Below are positions 36,016-45,232 of a stretch of 64,000 nt of DNA, in pieces. Position numbers and translations under genes: made by a program. The notes beneath the pieces were generated by a model, which made no database searches, was not told the origin of the DNA, and was given only the letters and a program-made list of their open reading frames with translations. The stretch is from contig NZ_CP150269.1 in assembly GCF_037976825.1 (NCBI RefSeq), forward strand, positions 6,568,501 through 6,632,500, written 5' to 3'. Position 1 is the first letter of the stretch, and every line of letters begins with the position of its first letter. Source of the DNA: Paenibacillus sp. FSL K6-1330. Lineage in GTDB: Bacteria; Bacillota; Bacilli; Paenibacillales; Paenibacillaceae.

Positions 36016-36040
36016 TATATATTTTTCATATCATTGTCAA
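36014..36040 (-). promoter_or_regulatory. Promoter of the dioxygenase-flavin reductase operon
   Basis: Perfect -35 TTGACA (36035-36040) and perfect -10 TATAAT (36014-36019) with a short 15-base spacer; a TAATCT alternative gives 17. The sequence is very AT-rich and overlaps the operator. Confidence 0.6.
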
Positions 36041-36063
36041 GCGCGCCTTCAAACCTCGGGCAT

Positions 36064-36105
36064 ATAAAAAGCCGCCAAGAACGCTTCCACGCTCTTAGGC
36101 GGCTT
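36064..36105 (-). terminator. Terminator of the AI-2E-family gene
   Basis: AAGCCGCC/GGCGGCTT arms (36069-36076, 36098-36105) plus inner TCTT/AAGA; U tract follows in minus-strand RNA. Confidence 0.85.
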
Positions 36106-36140
36106 CAGTATGCAGCTACGACCGCATGCCTATCACCCAT

Positions 36141-37220
36141 CTATGCTTTTTGCCACTTTTCCTTAAAGAATAGCTGATAAACTCTCGTTACGATAATCTT
36201 AATGATCATGTAAATCGGTACCACCAGCAGAACCCCTATAATTCCGCCGAGATCCTGTCCCACCAAAACCAGGATAATGATCGTAATGGGATGGATAGCC
36301 AGCTGTTTGCCAAAGATATATGGTCCAATCAGGTTATCCTGAATCTGCTGAGCTGCCAGAATGACAACAAGCGACCAGATCGCCGTTCCAGGGGATTGAA
36401 TGAAGCCGATGATCACGATCGGGATCGAGGATAGAATAGCTCCGATAAATGGTATGAAATTCGCGATAACCGCCACGGTCGTCAGCAGTAATGCATAAGG
36501 AAGACCAATAATCAGGAAGCCGATGTACATCAAAACACCCAGCGCCAGATTGACGAGCACTCGTCCAACGATGAACCCTTTGAGGGCATTGTTGATTTCA
36601 TCCAGTACCGAAGCTCCCACTTCCTTGAAGCGGTTAGGCAAAAAGCTGACAATCATCTCTCCGAACTTCCCGCCTTCCTTCAGCATGTAATACAGCAGGA
36701 TCGGGAACGTAAATAAAACGATGGCAAAGTTCGACACGAACGAGAAGAGGTTCATAATATAATTCGTCAGGAACGTGAAGCCTTGATTCAAATAATCGGT
36801 TAATTGGGTAAGTGGATTAGAATTCTCCGGAAATATCTCCTTAAAGAGCCCGTTATTTTCCCACTCCTGCAGCTGTTCACCTAAGGCAGCAAATAATGCG
36901 GGCGCATTCTCCACAAGAGCAATGATCTGATCCCGCAGAGATGGCCATACCCCAATAATAAAACCTGTAAGTATGCCTGCAAACACGACATATAGGAGCA
37001 GGATGGCCAGTGAGCGATTTAGCTTGCGCTTTTCGAGAAGATCAACCAGCGGCCTGAGCAGGTAATAGAAGAATCCTGACAGCATCAGCGGCACGAGGAT
37101 GATCGAGAAGAACGAAAGTACCGGTCTGAATATAAAATCCACCAGCGATCCCAAATAAATAATAATGAGGACCAGAATCACGGCGAGACATAATTTGAAA
37201 AACTTGTTCATTTTCAGCAA
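36141..37220 (-). CDS. AI-2E family membrane transporter (UPF0118/PerM type)
   Basis: A 359-residue membrane protein with about eight helices. Family traits are the N-terminal pair of helices, the long extracytoplasmic helical part (DQIIALVENAPALFAALGEQLQEWENN), INNALKGFIVGRVLVNLALGV, and the GLPYALLLTTVAVIANFIPFIGAILSSIPIV segment. Members act as exporters of signalling molecules or as ion antiporters; no substrate can be assigned. The start is probably the TTG at 37220, about eight bases after AGAAGGGG; the ATG at 37211 is too far. Confidence 0.85.
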   Translation of the reverse strand: MLKMNKFFKLCLAVILVLIIIYLGSLVDFIFRPVLSFFSIILVPLMLSGFFYYLLRPLVDLLEKRKLNRSLAILLLYVVFAGILTGFIIGVWPSLRDQIIALVENAPALFAALGEQLQEWENNGLFKEIFPENSNPLTQLTDYLNQGFTFLTNYIMNLFSFVSNFAIVLFTFPILLYYMLKEGGKFGEMIVSFLPNRFKEVGASVLDEINNALKGFIVGRVLVNLALGVLMYIGFLIIGLPYALLLTTVAVIANFIPFIGAILSSIPIVIIGFIQSPGTAIWSLVVILAAQQIQDNLIGPYIFGKQLAIHPITIIILVLVGQDLGGIIGVLLVVPIYMIIKIIVTRVYQLFFKEKWQKA

Positions 37221-37437
37221 AAAGCATGCCCCTTCTCCTATTTTTTTCACCATCGTATCATGACAATGTGTGCATATACAAATCGCTTGCGTCTACACTG
37301 GTATAGGATGTCGGATTGTAGCGCCATCGCTTATATAACCATTCCGTTCACTTCATCCTGCCGATATATACTTCTCCTAACGCCTCACGTATAATATGAA
37401 GGATTGCAAGGGCAAGGATATAGTTTAGGAGGATATT

Positions 37438-38892
37438 ATGAACATGCATGTTACATCCATCACTCTTGGTCTGATCATCGTACTGAATATCGTGTTCTCC
37501 ATGTTCGTGGTTTTTAGGGAACGGCGGGATGCCGGCTCCACCTGGGCATGGCTGCTGGTGCTGTCTTTTATCCCGATTTTGGGCTTTGCGCTCTACCTGT
37601 TGTTCGCCCAAAATTTAAGAAGAATCCGTCTCTTTCATTGGGGTGATCTGCAGAAAACAGGCATTGAGAAGGTATTGCTGTCTCAAATGGAAGGGATGAC
37701 TAACGGGGAATACCCGTTCAGCAATCAAGCCGCGGCGGATAGCAGCGATTTAATCCATATGCATATCAATGAGAATCAGGCGATCCTTACGGACGACAAC
37801 ATCGTTGAAATTTTCACGGATGGACGCAAGAAATTTGAACGGTTGTTTCAGGATATTGAGGAAGCCAAAGTCTATATACATATTCAATACTACATCATCC
37901 GTCGGGACGAGCTGGGCAAGAAGCTGATGTCCCTGTTGACCAAAAAAGCAAAGGAAGGCGTGAAAGTCCGGGTTCTGTACGACGAGCTGGGCTCGCGTCA
38001 ATTAACCAAGGGCTTCTTCAAAGCATTTCGCGAAGCCGGCGGAGAAGCCGAGGCCTTCTTCCCGTCCAAGCTGCGCTTCATTAATCTGCGCTTGAATTAC
38101 CGGAATCACCGAAAGCTCGCTATCATTGATGGCGACATCGGATATGTGGGCGGTTTTAACGTTGGGGATGAGTACCTGGGTCTCAACTCCAGGTTCGGCT
38201 ATTGGCGAGACACTCATCTGCGCATTCAAGGTGAAGCTGTTTATGCGATGCAGGTTCGCTTCATTCTCGACTGGAATCAGGCTTCGCACCATCACGATAT
38301 TTCTTATGAATCGAATCTGTTTCCCAAGATCGATTCGCCTGGCAATGTCGGGATTCAGATTGTGACCAGCGGTCCGGATTCCAGATATGAACACATCAAG
38401 AACGGTTATATCAAAATGATTTCGTCCGCCAAGAAATCGATTCATATTCAGACGCCGTATTTTATCCCCGATGCCAGCCTCCTGGATGCGCTCCGCATTG
38501 CGGCGCTGTCCGGCGTTGAGGTTAACCTGATGATTCCCGATAAACCGGACCATCCCTTTGTCTATTGGGCGACCTTATCCTATATCGGGGAAATGCTAAG
38601 AACCGGGGCTAACGTGTATCTCTACAATAATGGCTTCATTCATGCCAAGACCATCATCATTGACGAGAAGATTTCTTCGGTCGGCACGGCGAATATCGAT
38701 GTTCGAAGCTTCAAGCTGAATTTTGAAGTGAATGCGTTCCTGTACGATGAGGATTTATCAAAACAATTGACTCACATCTTTCATCAGGATCTGCAGGTAT
38801 CCAGCCAGCTTACGATGAAGCAGTATCTGGAGCGATCAAGGTGGATCAAGTTTAAGGAATCCATCTCACGCTTGCTGTCGCCTATTCTGTAA
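37438..38892 (+). CDS. cls: Cardiolipin synthase
   Basis: A 484-residue phospholipase-D-superfamily membrane enzyme joining two phosphatidylglycerols to cardiolipin. It has two N-terminal helices (about residues 7-27 and 37-58), HRKLAIIDGDIGYVGG near residue 223 and HAKTIIIDEKISSVGT near residue 402, the two HKD motifs. GGAGG lies five bases before the ATG. A TATAAT at 37391-37396 may be its -10 box. Single gene. Confidence 0.95.
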   Translation: MNMHVTSITLGLIIVLNIVFSMFVVFRERRDAGSTWAWLLVLSFIPILGFALYLLFAQNLRRIRLFHWGDLQKTGIEKVLLSQMEGMTNGEYPFSNQAAADSSDLIHMHINENQAILTDDNIVEIFTDGRKKFERLFQDIEEAKVYIHIQYYIIRRDELGKKLMSLLTKKAKEGVKVRVLYDELGSRQLTKGFFKAFREAGGEAEAFFPSKLRFINLRLNYRNHRKLAIIDGDIGYVGGFNVGDEYLGLNSRFGYWRDTHLRIQGEAVYAMQVRFILDWNQASHHHDISYESNLFPKIDSPGNVGIQIVTSGPDSRYEHIKNGYIKMISSAKKSIHIQTPYFIPDASLLDALRIAALSGVEVNLMIPDKPDHPFVYWATLSYIGEMLRTGANVYLYNNGFIHAKTIIIDEKISSVGTANIDVRSFKLNFEVNAFLYDEDLSKQLTHIFHQDLQVSSQLTMKQYLERSRWIKFKESISRLLSPIL

Positions 38893-39014
38893 AACAAGCC
38901 CTTAGCGCTGCCGCAACATTTAGCAATCCAGAAGAAATGCGGGAGACTCAGACCGTTTATACTAAAGCCAAGGAAAACGAATCCATCATTTTAAAAGTGG
39001 GAAGGATGTTGTAC

Positions 39015-39419
39015 GTGGCTAAACTGACACCGTATATTTTCTCTGAGGATGCAAAAGCGCAGGCTGAGTTTTATACCCAAGCATTAGGCGGGGAGATCTT
39101 GTCCGTGCAAACCCATGGCGAGATTCCTGGAACCAAGGAAGAGCTTAAAGACAAGGTCATGCATCTTAGTCTGGTAGCAGGAGGAATTCCAATCTTTATG
39201 TCGGACTCCATATTCCAAACCCTGGAGCGAGGGAACGGAATTCATCTGAGCCTGTCGTTTGAAAGTGATGCTGAAGCACATGAAGCTTTTGACCGCTTGG
39301 CAGAGGGCGGTAAGGTGCTTGATCCGCTGAAGACTCAATTCTGGGGAGCGCTGTTCGGGTTGCTGGAAGACAAGTTCGGCGTATTGTGGCAGGTAACGAC
39401 TGAAGTCCAAGTCAATTAA
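39015..39419 (+). CDS. PhnB-like VOC domain protein
   Basis: A 134-residue single-domain vicinal-oxygen-chelate protein: LTPYIFSEDAKAQAEFYTQALGGEI, VMHLSLVAGGIPIFMSD, HLSLSFESDAEAHEAFDRLAEGG and KFGVLWQV, the PhnB/glyoxalase-like pattern, function unknown. A GTG at 39015 is preceded by GGGAAGG with nine-base spacing; the ATG at 39006 is too close to the site. A terminator follows immediately. Confidence 0.8.
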   Translation: MAKLTPYIFSEDAKAQAEFYTQALGGEILSVQTHGEIPGTKEELKDKVMHLSLVAGGIPIFMSDSIFQTLERGNGIHLSLSFESDAEAHEAFDRLAEGGKVLDPLKTQFWGALFGLLEDKFGVLWQVTTEVQVN

Positions 39420-39426
39420 TAGTAGA

Positions 39427-39462
39427 AGGCCCTTCAAGTTTCACTTGGAGGGCTTTTTTTTT
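39427..39462 (+). terminator. Terminator after the PhnB-like gene
   Basis: GCCCTTCAAG pairs with CTTGGAGGGC (39429-39438, 39444-39453, one G-U), followed by eight T. Confidence 0.9.
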
Positions 39463-39533
39463 GCGTGATTTATTTGGAGCTCCAACGTTCCACGACTTCC
39501 GCTGCGGCCAATCGGCTTGTGTCCAAAAAGACC

Positions 39534-39962
39534 TCAGTCCTTATTCTCCAATTGATCACTCACCTCGTATAGATGCAGCGATAATTCATCACCTTCGGCA
39601 TGACCTAAAATAGCGCCGTAACGACTGCGCAAATTCATCCAGCACTCGTGAATCACTTTCTCCAAAGCCTTCCCTTTATCGGTTGTATAGATCAATGACA
39701 TCCTTCCTTCCACCCGATTATAAACCAGCCCTTTAACGGCCAGCTTCTCAACCAGTCGGGTTACGGTAGAAGGCTGAAGATGAAGAATTTCGCCTAATTC
39801 CTTCTGCGAGATCCCTTCCTTCTCATATACAGCCATAAGCAAATAAGCATAGGTGGGCGACAATCCGCTTGCGGCAAACTCATCTTCGGCCATCTTGGTG
39901 ATAACCCTGCTAAGACGATTGGTAGTGAAGTAAAGACATTCCTTGATATACGTATTTAACAT
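39534..39962 (-). CDS. MarR-family transcriptional regulator
   Basis: A 142-residue winged-helix regulator: the recognition region ISQKELGEILHLQPSTVTRLVEKLAVKGLV, wing RVEGRMSLIYTTDKGKALE, and a helical dimerisation region at both ends. The ATG at 39962 has AAAGAGGT nine bases upstream. The neighbouring VOC gene at 40153 is oriented the same way. It could act on the MhqR-like site at 36.0 kb, but nothing in the sequence proves this. Confidence 0.88.
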   Translation of the reverse strand: MLNTYIKECLYFTTNRLSRVITKMAEDEFAASGLSPTYAYLLMAVYEKEGISQKELGEILHLQPSTVTRLVEKLAVKGLVYNRVEGRMSLIYTTDKGKALEKVIHECWMNLRSRYGAILGHAEGDELSLHLYEVSDQLENKD

Positions 39963-40023
39963 AACGGCTACCTCTTTCGCTGAGTTCATCCTGTTGAATC
40001 ACCTTTTATTGTTTGCACATACA

Positions 40024-40052
40024 AATATAATGGATTTCCAAATAAAAGTAAA
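40024..40052 (-). promoter_or_regulatory. Sigma-A promoter of marR
   Basis: Minus strand -35 TTTACT (40047-40052), 17-base spacer, -10 TATATT (40024-40029). The -35 box coincides with the U tail of the preceding terminator. Confidence 0.6.
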
Positions 40053-40091
40053 GCGGCAGATTCCCCCCATAACCCTGGGAGACCTCTGCCG
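40047..40091 (-). terminator. Terminator of the VOC gene
   Basis: CGGCAGA/TCTGCCG arms (40054-40060, 40085-40091) with inner CCC/GGG pairing; minus-strand RNA continues UUUACUUUUAUUU. Confidence 0.6.
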
Positions 40092-40152
40092 TCATTTTAT
40101 TAGGTGTATGCTTCTTCATGTTGTGATCCTGCAACTGCTTGCTTTAATGCTT

Positions 40153-40563
40153 CTATTCGACGTGGCTCTGATCCATGTACATGACTTCCCACAGATGACC
40201 ATCCGGATCCTGGAAGCTCCAGCCATACATAAAGCCATGATCTACCGGATCATTGGAAGGCGACCCTCCTGCGGAAAGCGCAGCATTGACGATTTCGTCC
40301 ACCTGCTCCCGGCTTTCGGCGGATAGTGCCAAAATCACTTCCGTTGTGTTCGCGGCATTCGACAGATCTTTCTTGGTGAACGTCTTGAAATAATCCTCGG
40401 TGAGCAGCATGGCAAAGATGTTATCGCCTATGACCAGGCAAGCCGCGTTTTTGTCCGTAAATTGTGCATTAAATTCAAAACCGATTTTTGAGAAAAAGTC
40501 CTTCGTTTTCTCCAAGTTCTTAACAGGTAGGTTCACAAAAATATTGTCGCTTTTCAAAGCCAT
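40153..40563 (-). CDS. VOC-family (glyoxalase-like) protein
   Basis: A 136-residue single VOC domain: NIFVNLPVKNLEKTKDFFSKIGFEFN, CLVIGDNIFAMLLTEDYFKTF, and the C-terminal GWSFQDPDGHLWEVMYMD with a metal-ligand His/Glu. This subgroup often includes uncharacterised antibiotic- or stress-related proteins. AGAGGTGAT precedes the ATG with good spacing. It lies directly upstream of marR on the same strand, but a terminator/promoter pair separates them. Confidence 0.82.
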   Translation of the reverse strand: MALKSDNIFVNLPVKNLEKTKDFFSKIGFEFNAQFTDKNAACLVIGDNIFAMLLTEDYFKTFTKKDLSNAANTTEVILALSAESREQVDEIVNAALSAGGSPSNDPVDHGFMYGWSFQDPDGHLWEVMYMDQSHVE

Positions 40564-40744
40564 TCCGAATCACCTCTTCGATTTGATAGATTCATCTTAG
40601 CATGAGCTGCAGCACGACATTTCTCTTCATTTGCTATGTTCAATCCAAACTACGGGAATCCAGCTGGCGAAGCATATTCAGAATCCAGTTGCTTAACAAA
40701 ACACAGCAGCCATTCAGCCGACTATAGCTAATAATTCCTTATCG

Positions 40745-40794
40745 AAAAAAAAGGATGCCTCCAGGCCGTGTTAAAACTCGCCTGGGAGACATCC
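40745..40794 (-). terminator. Terminator of the chitinase gene
   Basis: GGATGCCTCCAGGC pairs with GCCTGGGAGACATCC (40753-40766, 40780-40794, minor mismatches); U run of eight in minus-strand RNA. Confidence 0.85.
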
Positions 40795-40814
40795 CACTTT
40801 ATTACGAATCCATG

Positions 40815-43800
40815 TTAGTTAGATAAACCCACTGCACGCAGCAATCTCATGACGGTTACCACCGTCTGAGCTTTGGTTACATGAGATTGTGGATCCAGCT
40901 TGGAGGCGGATACGCCTTGCATAATCTTCTGCTCCACGACGAAAGCGACAGACGACTTCGCATAAGACGAAACCTTGGCGTGGTCTTTAAATTTGTTTAA
41001 CAATCCTTGGTTAGCTTCGTTCTTCTTGCCGGCATAATTCAGCACATTACTCAGCATGACGGCCAATTCCTCACGCGTAATTAAGCTGTTTGGATCAAAA
41101 ATATCGCCTGAGCGTCCCTTCACTAACCCTGCCGCTTTCGCTGCTGCAATCTCTCTAGCATGCAGGGATTTCGAATCTACATCCTTGAAGTTGGAATTAC
41201 TGTCGTCAGGCAGAATACCGAGCGCTTTCACTACAATGGATATAATCTCGGCACGGGTAATTTGTTTATTACCGCCGAAAGATCCGTTACTTTCTCCAGT
41301 AACGATCAGCTTGGCAGCAGCCTGAGCAATGTCTTCCCGTGCCCAAGAAGGGATCGCGTCACTAAACCGGATATCTTGCTGAACCAGAGCATAAATACCG
41401 CTGCCAGTTTTCTTGATTTCAACAGTTACCGTGCCATCCGCGTTAACTTTAAACAAGGTTGGAACGGATCGAAGCTCATGGGTACCTGGTGTATAAACCA
41501 CTCCGGTAGCACGTTTTACATTTATCTTTATCGCATCGACGTTCATAAATTCGCTGACATGGGTTTTGCCGAAATGCTTCAGTTCAGTCGTTGTCTTATC
41601 CGCGTTTATTTGCTCAAGCTTGAACGATAGCGGATTGGCTAGTACCTCTCCTCCCTTAAGCAGTGTCTCCATGCTTGCTGCATCGGCAGCCCCCGGAGAA
41701 ACAATCGAGACTTTCACAGGACCGGAAACCGTAATCAGCGAAGCCGGAATCCGATATTCTGTCCCGTTCACGATAATGGAGAGACTGGCCTTGGCTCCTT
41801 TTTTCGCAACGGCTGCGATGATTTCTTGCGGAATCTCAACCTCAGCCTGCTTCGCACCCGCACCCGCATGGATCTGGAAGTTGGAGGAATCCGAAAGGTT
41901 AATGCTGTTAACAGCTGTAGCCGTTGGTATGGTCACCACAGCTTTATCGCCATGAAGCGTGACGTTTGCCTCTAGCTGATCTTTGGCTTTAGGCGGTTGT
42001 GGCGTCGAAGGCGTTGGTGAACCAGAGCCTCCCGATCCTCCTGATCCGCCGGAACCGTCAGATCCACCGGAACCGCTGCTTGAAGTCGTTACGCTAAGCA
42101 GATTCGAAGCGCTGGAGACGCGGTTAATCTCATCTCCCGTTCGATCTACCGCAAGCACATGAATCTTGTAGTTCGTCAGAGAGCTAAGGCCATTCACGGT
42201 ATAACTATTCTCTGTAACCAAGCCGGACAAAGCATGATTCACATATACTTCATATCCCGTTGCACCTGCCACAGCATCCCATTTCACCTGAATAGAGCTT
42301 GACCCGACACTTACCTTTGAGAGATTCGCCGGAGTTGGAAGTGCTGAAGCATTAACTTTGCCGTTGATCGGCAGGTCGTGAATGAGTTGAGTCGTCAGCG
42401 TTTTGTTGCGGTCACCGCTGATATCCCAGCTCATGACGCCTGCAATATCCAACGATTTGACGATGGAAGCCGTATATTTCATGGTGTTTTTATCGTTGTA
42501 GGTGATGAACACTTTATTTTGATCATTGTACAGGTAAGGCACCTTGGCGGATTCGTTCCAATATCTCTTATAGCCGTTCTTGTCGATGTACTTATTCTCG
42601 AGATCGCTAAAGTCGAAAATGCCCTGTTCCCACGATTTCAAAACAGTCCCGCCCTTATTGCAAGTCTGATACTGACCAAGCTGACCACAGCCATCCCAGC
42701 CCTTACCGTAGTAAGGAACGCCTACAATCAACTTATGTGTCGGCACTCCTCCGTTCAAATGACCTAACAAACCGCCAAGCACATGATTTCTTGGAGCGGA
42801 GGACCTCAAGAGAGCTTTATCATAAAATAATGGTGAATTATGATGACCGAACGGGTCATCTTTGCCACTGTAGTCATAAGTCATAATATTAATGAAATCC
42901 AGATACTGGACGGAATTCGCAAAGTCTGCGTTAACGGTAAAGTTATCTCCCTGACCGGAAGCAATCGTCAGCAGATAATATGTTCCATCCTCAGACCCTG
43001 CAGCATCCAATGCCTCGCGTACGGTTTTCATTAATAATGCGAAGTTTTCTTTGTCCTCCGGTGCTCTGGAGTTTTCCTCCGCCCCGCCTTCGACCGGGTA
43101 CTCCCAATCGATATCCAAGCCATCAAACTTGTACTCCCGGAGGAATTTCACAGCAGAATTAGCAAAAGTACGGCGTGTTTCTTCCGTCATGGCTATATTG
43201 GAGAAATTTTTAGACCAGGTCCAGCCACCTACTGAGACTATAAGTTTCAAATGAGGGTTCGTTGCCTTGATGGATTCAAAAGCTGCGAAATTCTGAAAAT
43301 CAAATGTCGGATCTCCAATCACAATTTCTCCGTCATGGACGTATCGATCCTGTGCAGGAATATTAGGATCTTCGCAGGCTCTCGGCCCGCTTCCGTATTT
43401 TTTCCAACAAATATCGGCGAAGGCATAATTAATGTGAGTGATCTGTGATACATCCAAGTCACCAGGATGAAAATTACGCTCTTCGCTACTAGCTGACCAA
43501 GAAGTGTAGTACGTAATATTGTTATAATTGCTGCCAGGAACTACCGACACTGCTTCGCTTTCAGGCGAAGTCCATAGGCCGTTATGGCCCACTACCTTAT
43601 ACGAATAGGTCTTTCCTTCTTCCAGTCCAGCAGCTACATACCGACTCCCGCTACTCGAACCAACCTTTACTCCATCCTGATAAATATCATAGCTTGTGAC
43701 CCCAGGCACCGGTGCCCAGCCCAGTGAAACCGTAGATCGTGTAGCCGTCACTACCTGTAACCCTTGAGGTTGAGCCAGTTCCCCCCACTTAAGGGTAACG

Positions 43801-44555
43801 GCATTACTATTGGCGGATGCTTCCAAAGCTCCATTTACGCTTCTCTGCGCGCCTACTTTAAAAATATAAGTCTCTCCTGCTTCCAAAGGTCCATAAGTAG
43901 CCGTGGTAACGGAGTTTTCCCAAGTGCCGCCTTTCCATGCTCCATTAATATAAATGTCATAAGCTTCGGCTCCAGGACTCGAACCCCAACTCAGCGTAAC
44001 CGTATCTTCCGTTACATCGTCAATTTTAAGTTGGCTTGGAGGAGTCAACGGTGCATCTTTATATTCAGCTTCGTCTTTGGTTGTGGTGAATTCCAATACA
44101 TTGCTTTTGTGTTCTTTTTTCACGTCGCCGTCCCACGTAATATAGATTTTGTAGGTCGTTTCAGGTGTCAATCCGGTCACGGCACGGGTCCAATAATTGC
44201 CCCATGCCAGCCACTTGCCTGAATCCGCGTCCCACACCTGTATATTGTTTTCACCTTCGACGGGTTTGAAATCCCATTGAAATATCGCCATATTATGAGA
44301 GACACTTTCAATACGAAGATTCTGCGGTGCCAGCGGATCCTGGGCTTCATTGGTCTGGGCTTTATACGTTGAGTTCGTTACTGTCGCGGGCTCTAGGCCG
44401 GAGTTAACTGTGGAAATGTCAGTAGAAATGTCTGTAGGAGGAGCACTTTCTGCTGCATAGGATGCAGGCGCATTAAAGAGTGGCGTAAAAATAAGAATAA
44501 GGGCCAAAAAGCATATCACCCATTTCGGGTGCTTTTTCGTTATAAATGATGTCAC
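40815..44555 (-). CDS. Cell-surface GH18 chitinase with FN3 and SLH domains
   Basis: A 1246-residue secreted enzyme hydrolysing chitin. In order: signal peptide (to about residue 35, ending ASYAA), three fibronectin type III domains (about 75-340), a GH18 catalytic domain (about 345-740) with the active-site motif FDGLDIDWEYP (DxxDxDxE intact) and the MTYDYSG strand, a fourth FN3, a Gly/Ser linker, a beta-rich domain of unknown type, and three C-terminal SLH domains (about 1065-1246) that bind pyruvylated wall polymer. The GTG at 44555 follows AGAGGTG by six bases. The SLH repeats mean the enzyme is displayed rather than released. A cre-like site upstream suggests carbon control. Confidence 0.92.
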   Translation of the reverse strand: MTSFITKKHPKWVICFLALILIFTPLFNAPASYAAESAPPTDISTDISTVNSGLEPATVTNSTYKAQTNEAQDPLAPQNLRIESVSHNMAIFQWDFKPVEGENNIQVWDADSGKWLAWGNYWTRAVTGLTPETTYKIYITWDGDVKKEHKSNVLEFTTTKDEAEYKDAPLTPPSQLKIDDVTEDTVTLSWGSSPGAEAYDIYINGAWKGGTWENSVTTATYGPLEAGETYIFKVGAQRSVNGALEASANSNAVTLKWGELAQPQGLQVVTATRSTVSLGWAPVPGVTSYDIYQDGVKVGSSSGSRYVAAGLEEGKTYSYKVVGHNGLWTSPESEAVSVVPGSNYNNITYYTSWSASSEERNFHPGDLDVSQITHINYAFADICWKKYGSGPRACEDPNIPAQDRYVHDGEIVIGDPTFDFQNFAAFESIKATNPHLKLIVSVGGWTWSKNFSNIAMTEETRRTFANSAVKFLREYKFDGLDIDWEYPVEGGAEENSRAPEDKENFALLMKTVREALDAAGSEDGTYYLLTIASGQGDNFTVNADFANSVQYLDFINIMTYDYSGKDDPFGHHNSPLFYDKALLRSSAPRNHVLGGLLGHLNGGVPTHKLIVGVPYYGKGWDGCGQLGQYQTCNKGGTVLKSWEQGIFDFSDLENKYIDKNGYKRYWNESAKVPYLYNDQNKVFITYNDKNTMKYTASIVKSLDIAGVMSWDISGDRNKTLTTQLIHDLPINGKVNASALPTPANLSKVSVGSSSIQVKWDAVAGATGYEVYVNHALSGLVTENSYTVNGLSSLTNYKIHVLAVDRTGDEINRVSSASNLLSVTTSSSGSGGSDGSGGSGGSGGSGSPTPSTPQPPKAKDQLEANVTLHGDKAVVTIPTATAVNSINLSDSSNFQIHAGAGAKQAEVEIPQEIIAAVAKKGAKASLSIIVNGTEYRIPASLITVSGPVKVSIVSPGAADAASMETLLKGGEVLANPLSFKLEQINADKTTTELKHFGKTHVSEFMNVDAIKINVKRATGVVYTPGTHELRSVPTLFKVNADGTVTVEIKKTGSGIYALVQQDIRFSDAIPSWAREDIAQAAAKLIVTGESNGSFGGNKQITRAEIISIVVKALGILPDDSNSNFKDVDSKSLHAREIAAAKAAGLVKGRSGDIFDPNSLITREELAVMLSNVLNYAGKKNEANQGLLNKFKDHAKVSSYAKSSVAFVVEQKIMQGVSASKLDPQSHVTKAQTVVTVMRLLRAVGLSN

Positions 44556-44687
44556 CGTTTTCACCTCTGTTGATAAATTTCGATTGCAAATGATACAGCA
44601 TTTCAATGAATGTCTGTCCCTCGGTGTCATCGAGTGTTTCTTTGATGACTTGCCTATTTTCGCATATCGCTCAAATCCAACTTGTAT

Positions 44688-44701
44688 TGAAAGCGGTTAC
44701 T
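44688..44701. promoter_or_regulatory. cre-like site upstream of the chitinase gene
   Basis: TGAAAGCGGTTACT matches TGWNANCGNTNWCA except the last base, 133 bases before the chitinase start. CcpA control of chitinases is common in this group. The rest of 44556-44979 is AT-rich and shows no gene or clear terminator. Confidence 0.45.
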
Positions 44702-44979
44702 GATTTTCCCAGCTCAACTATGTAGAGTTCAGTCCCCCCTCTCTCTACTCATGATTGAATCACTGTCCGTACACTCTACTACAGCCTCCTTTCTTGAATT
44801 CAAAGGTGTTCAATAAATATTCATATATTTGTATCATGGAACCTACACCATCGATTGAGAAGGGATACATTTCCATAAACGTGGGGTAAATTCTTGTAAT
44901 TTTATATTCTGTTAATAAATTCAACATGAATCCAATCTACCCGTCCTGCAACACCCATAATGCCTTCAAATAAATATTT

Positions 44980-45047
44980 CTATTACGTTGGAATTAATAA
45001 ATTCTGATATACTATTGTTAATTGAGGTACTGTGTTGTACGATGTAT
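44980..45047 (+). repeat. Duplicated promoter/operator, copy 1 (upstream of the serine hydrolase)
   Basis: A 68-base block begins CTATTACGTTG and ends TACTGTGTTGTACGATGTAT (45028-45047). The same ends recur 1.5 kb away before padR with a diverged middle. Both copies hold a -35-like TTGGAA/TTGAAT and a TACTAT -10 element 15-16 bases apart, then the 20-base identical block near the expected start of transcription, as for a PadR-type operator. About 185 bases of leader separate this copy from the hydrolase start. Confidence 0.65.
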
Positions 45048-45232
45048 GTGCGGAAGGCAGGTGTGAAAGACAGAACGAATATGACGTATATATGGAAAAC
45101 AACCAGTTAACAAGGGTATTTCGAGAAAAACAATTCATTTAGGGGGTTAACATATATGTGAAAAAAGAGGAATTTACTGCTTGTTAGGACAGAATCGAAC
45201 CATACAATATTAATAGAGAAGAGGAATGCCTT

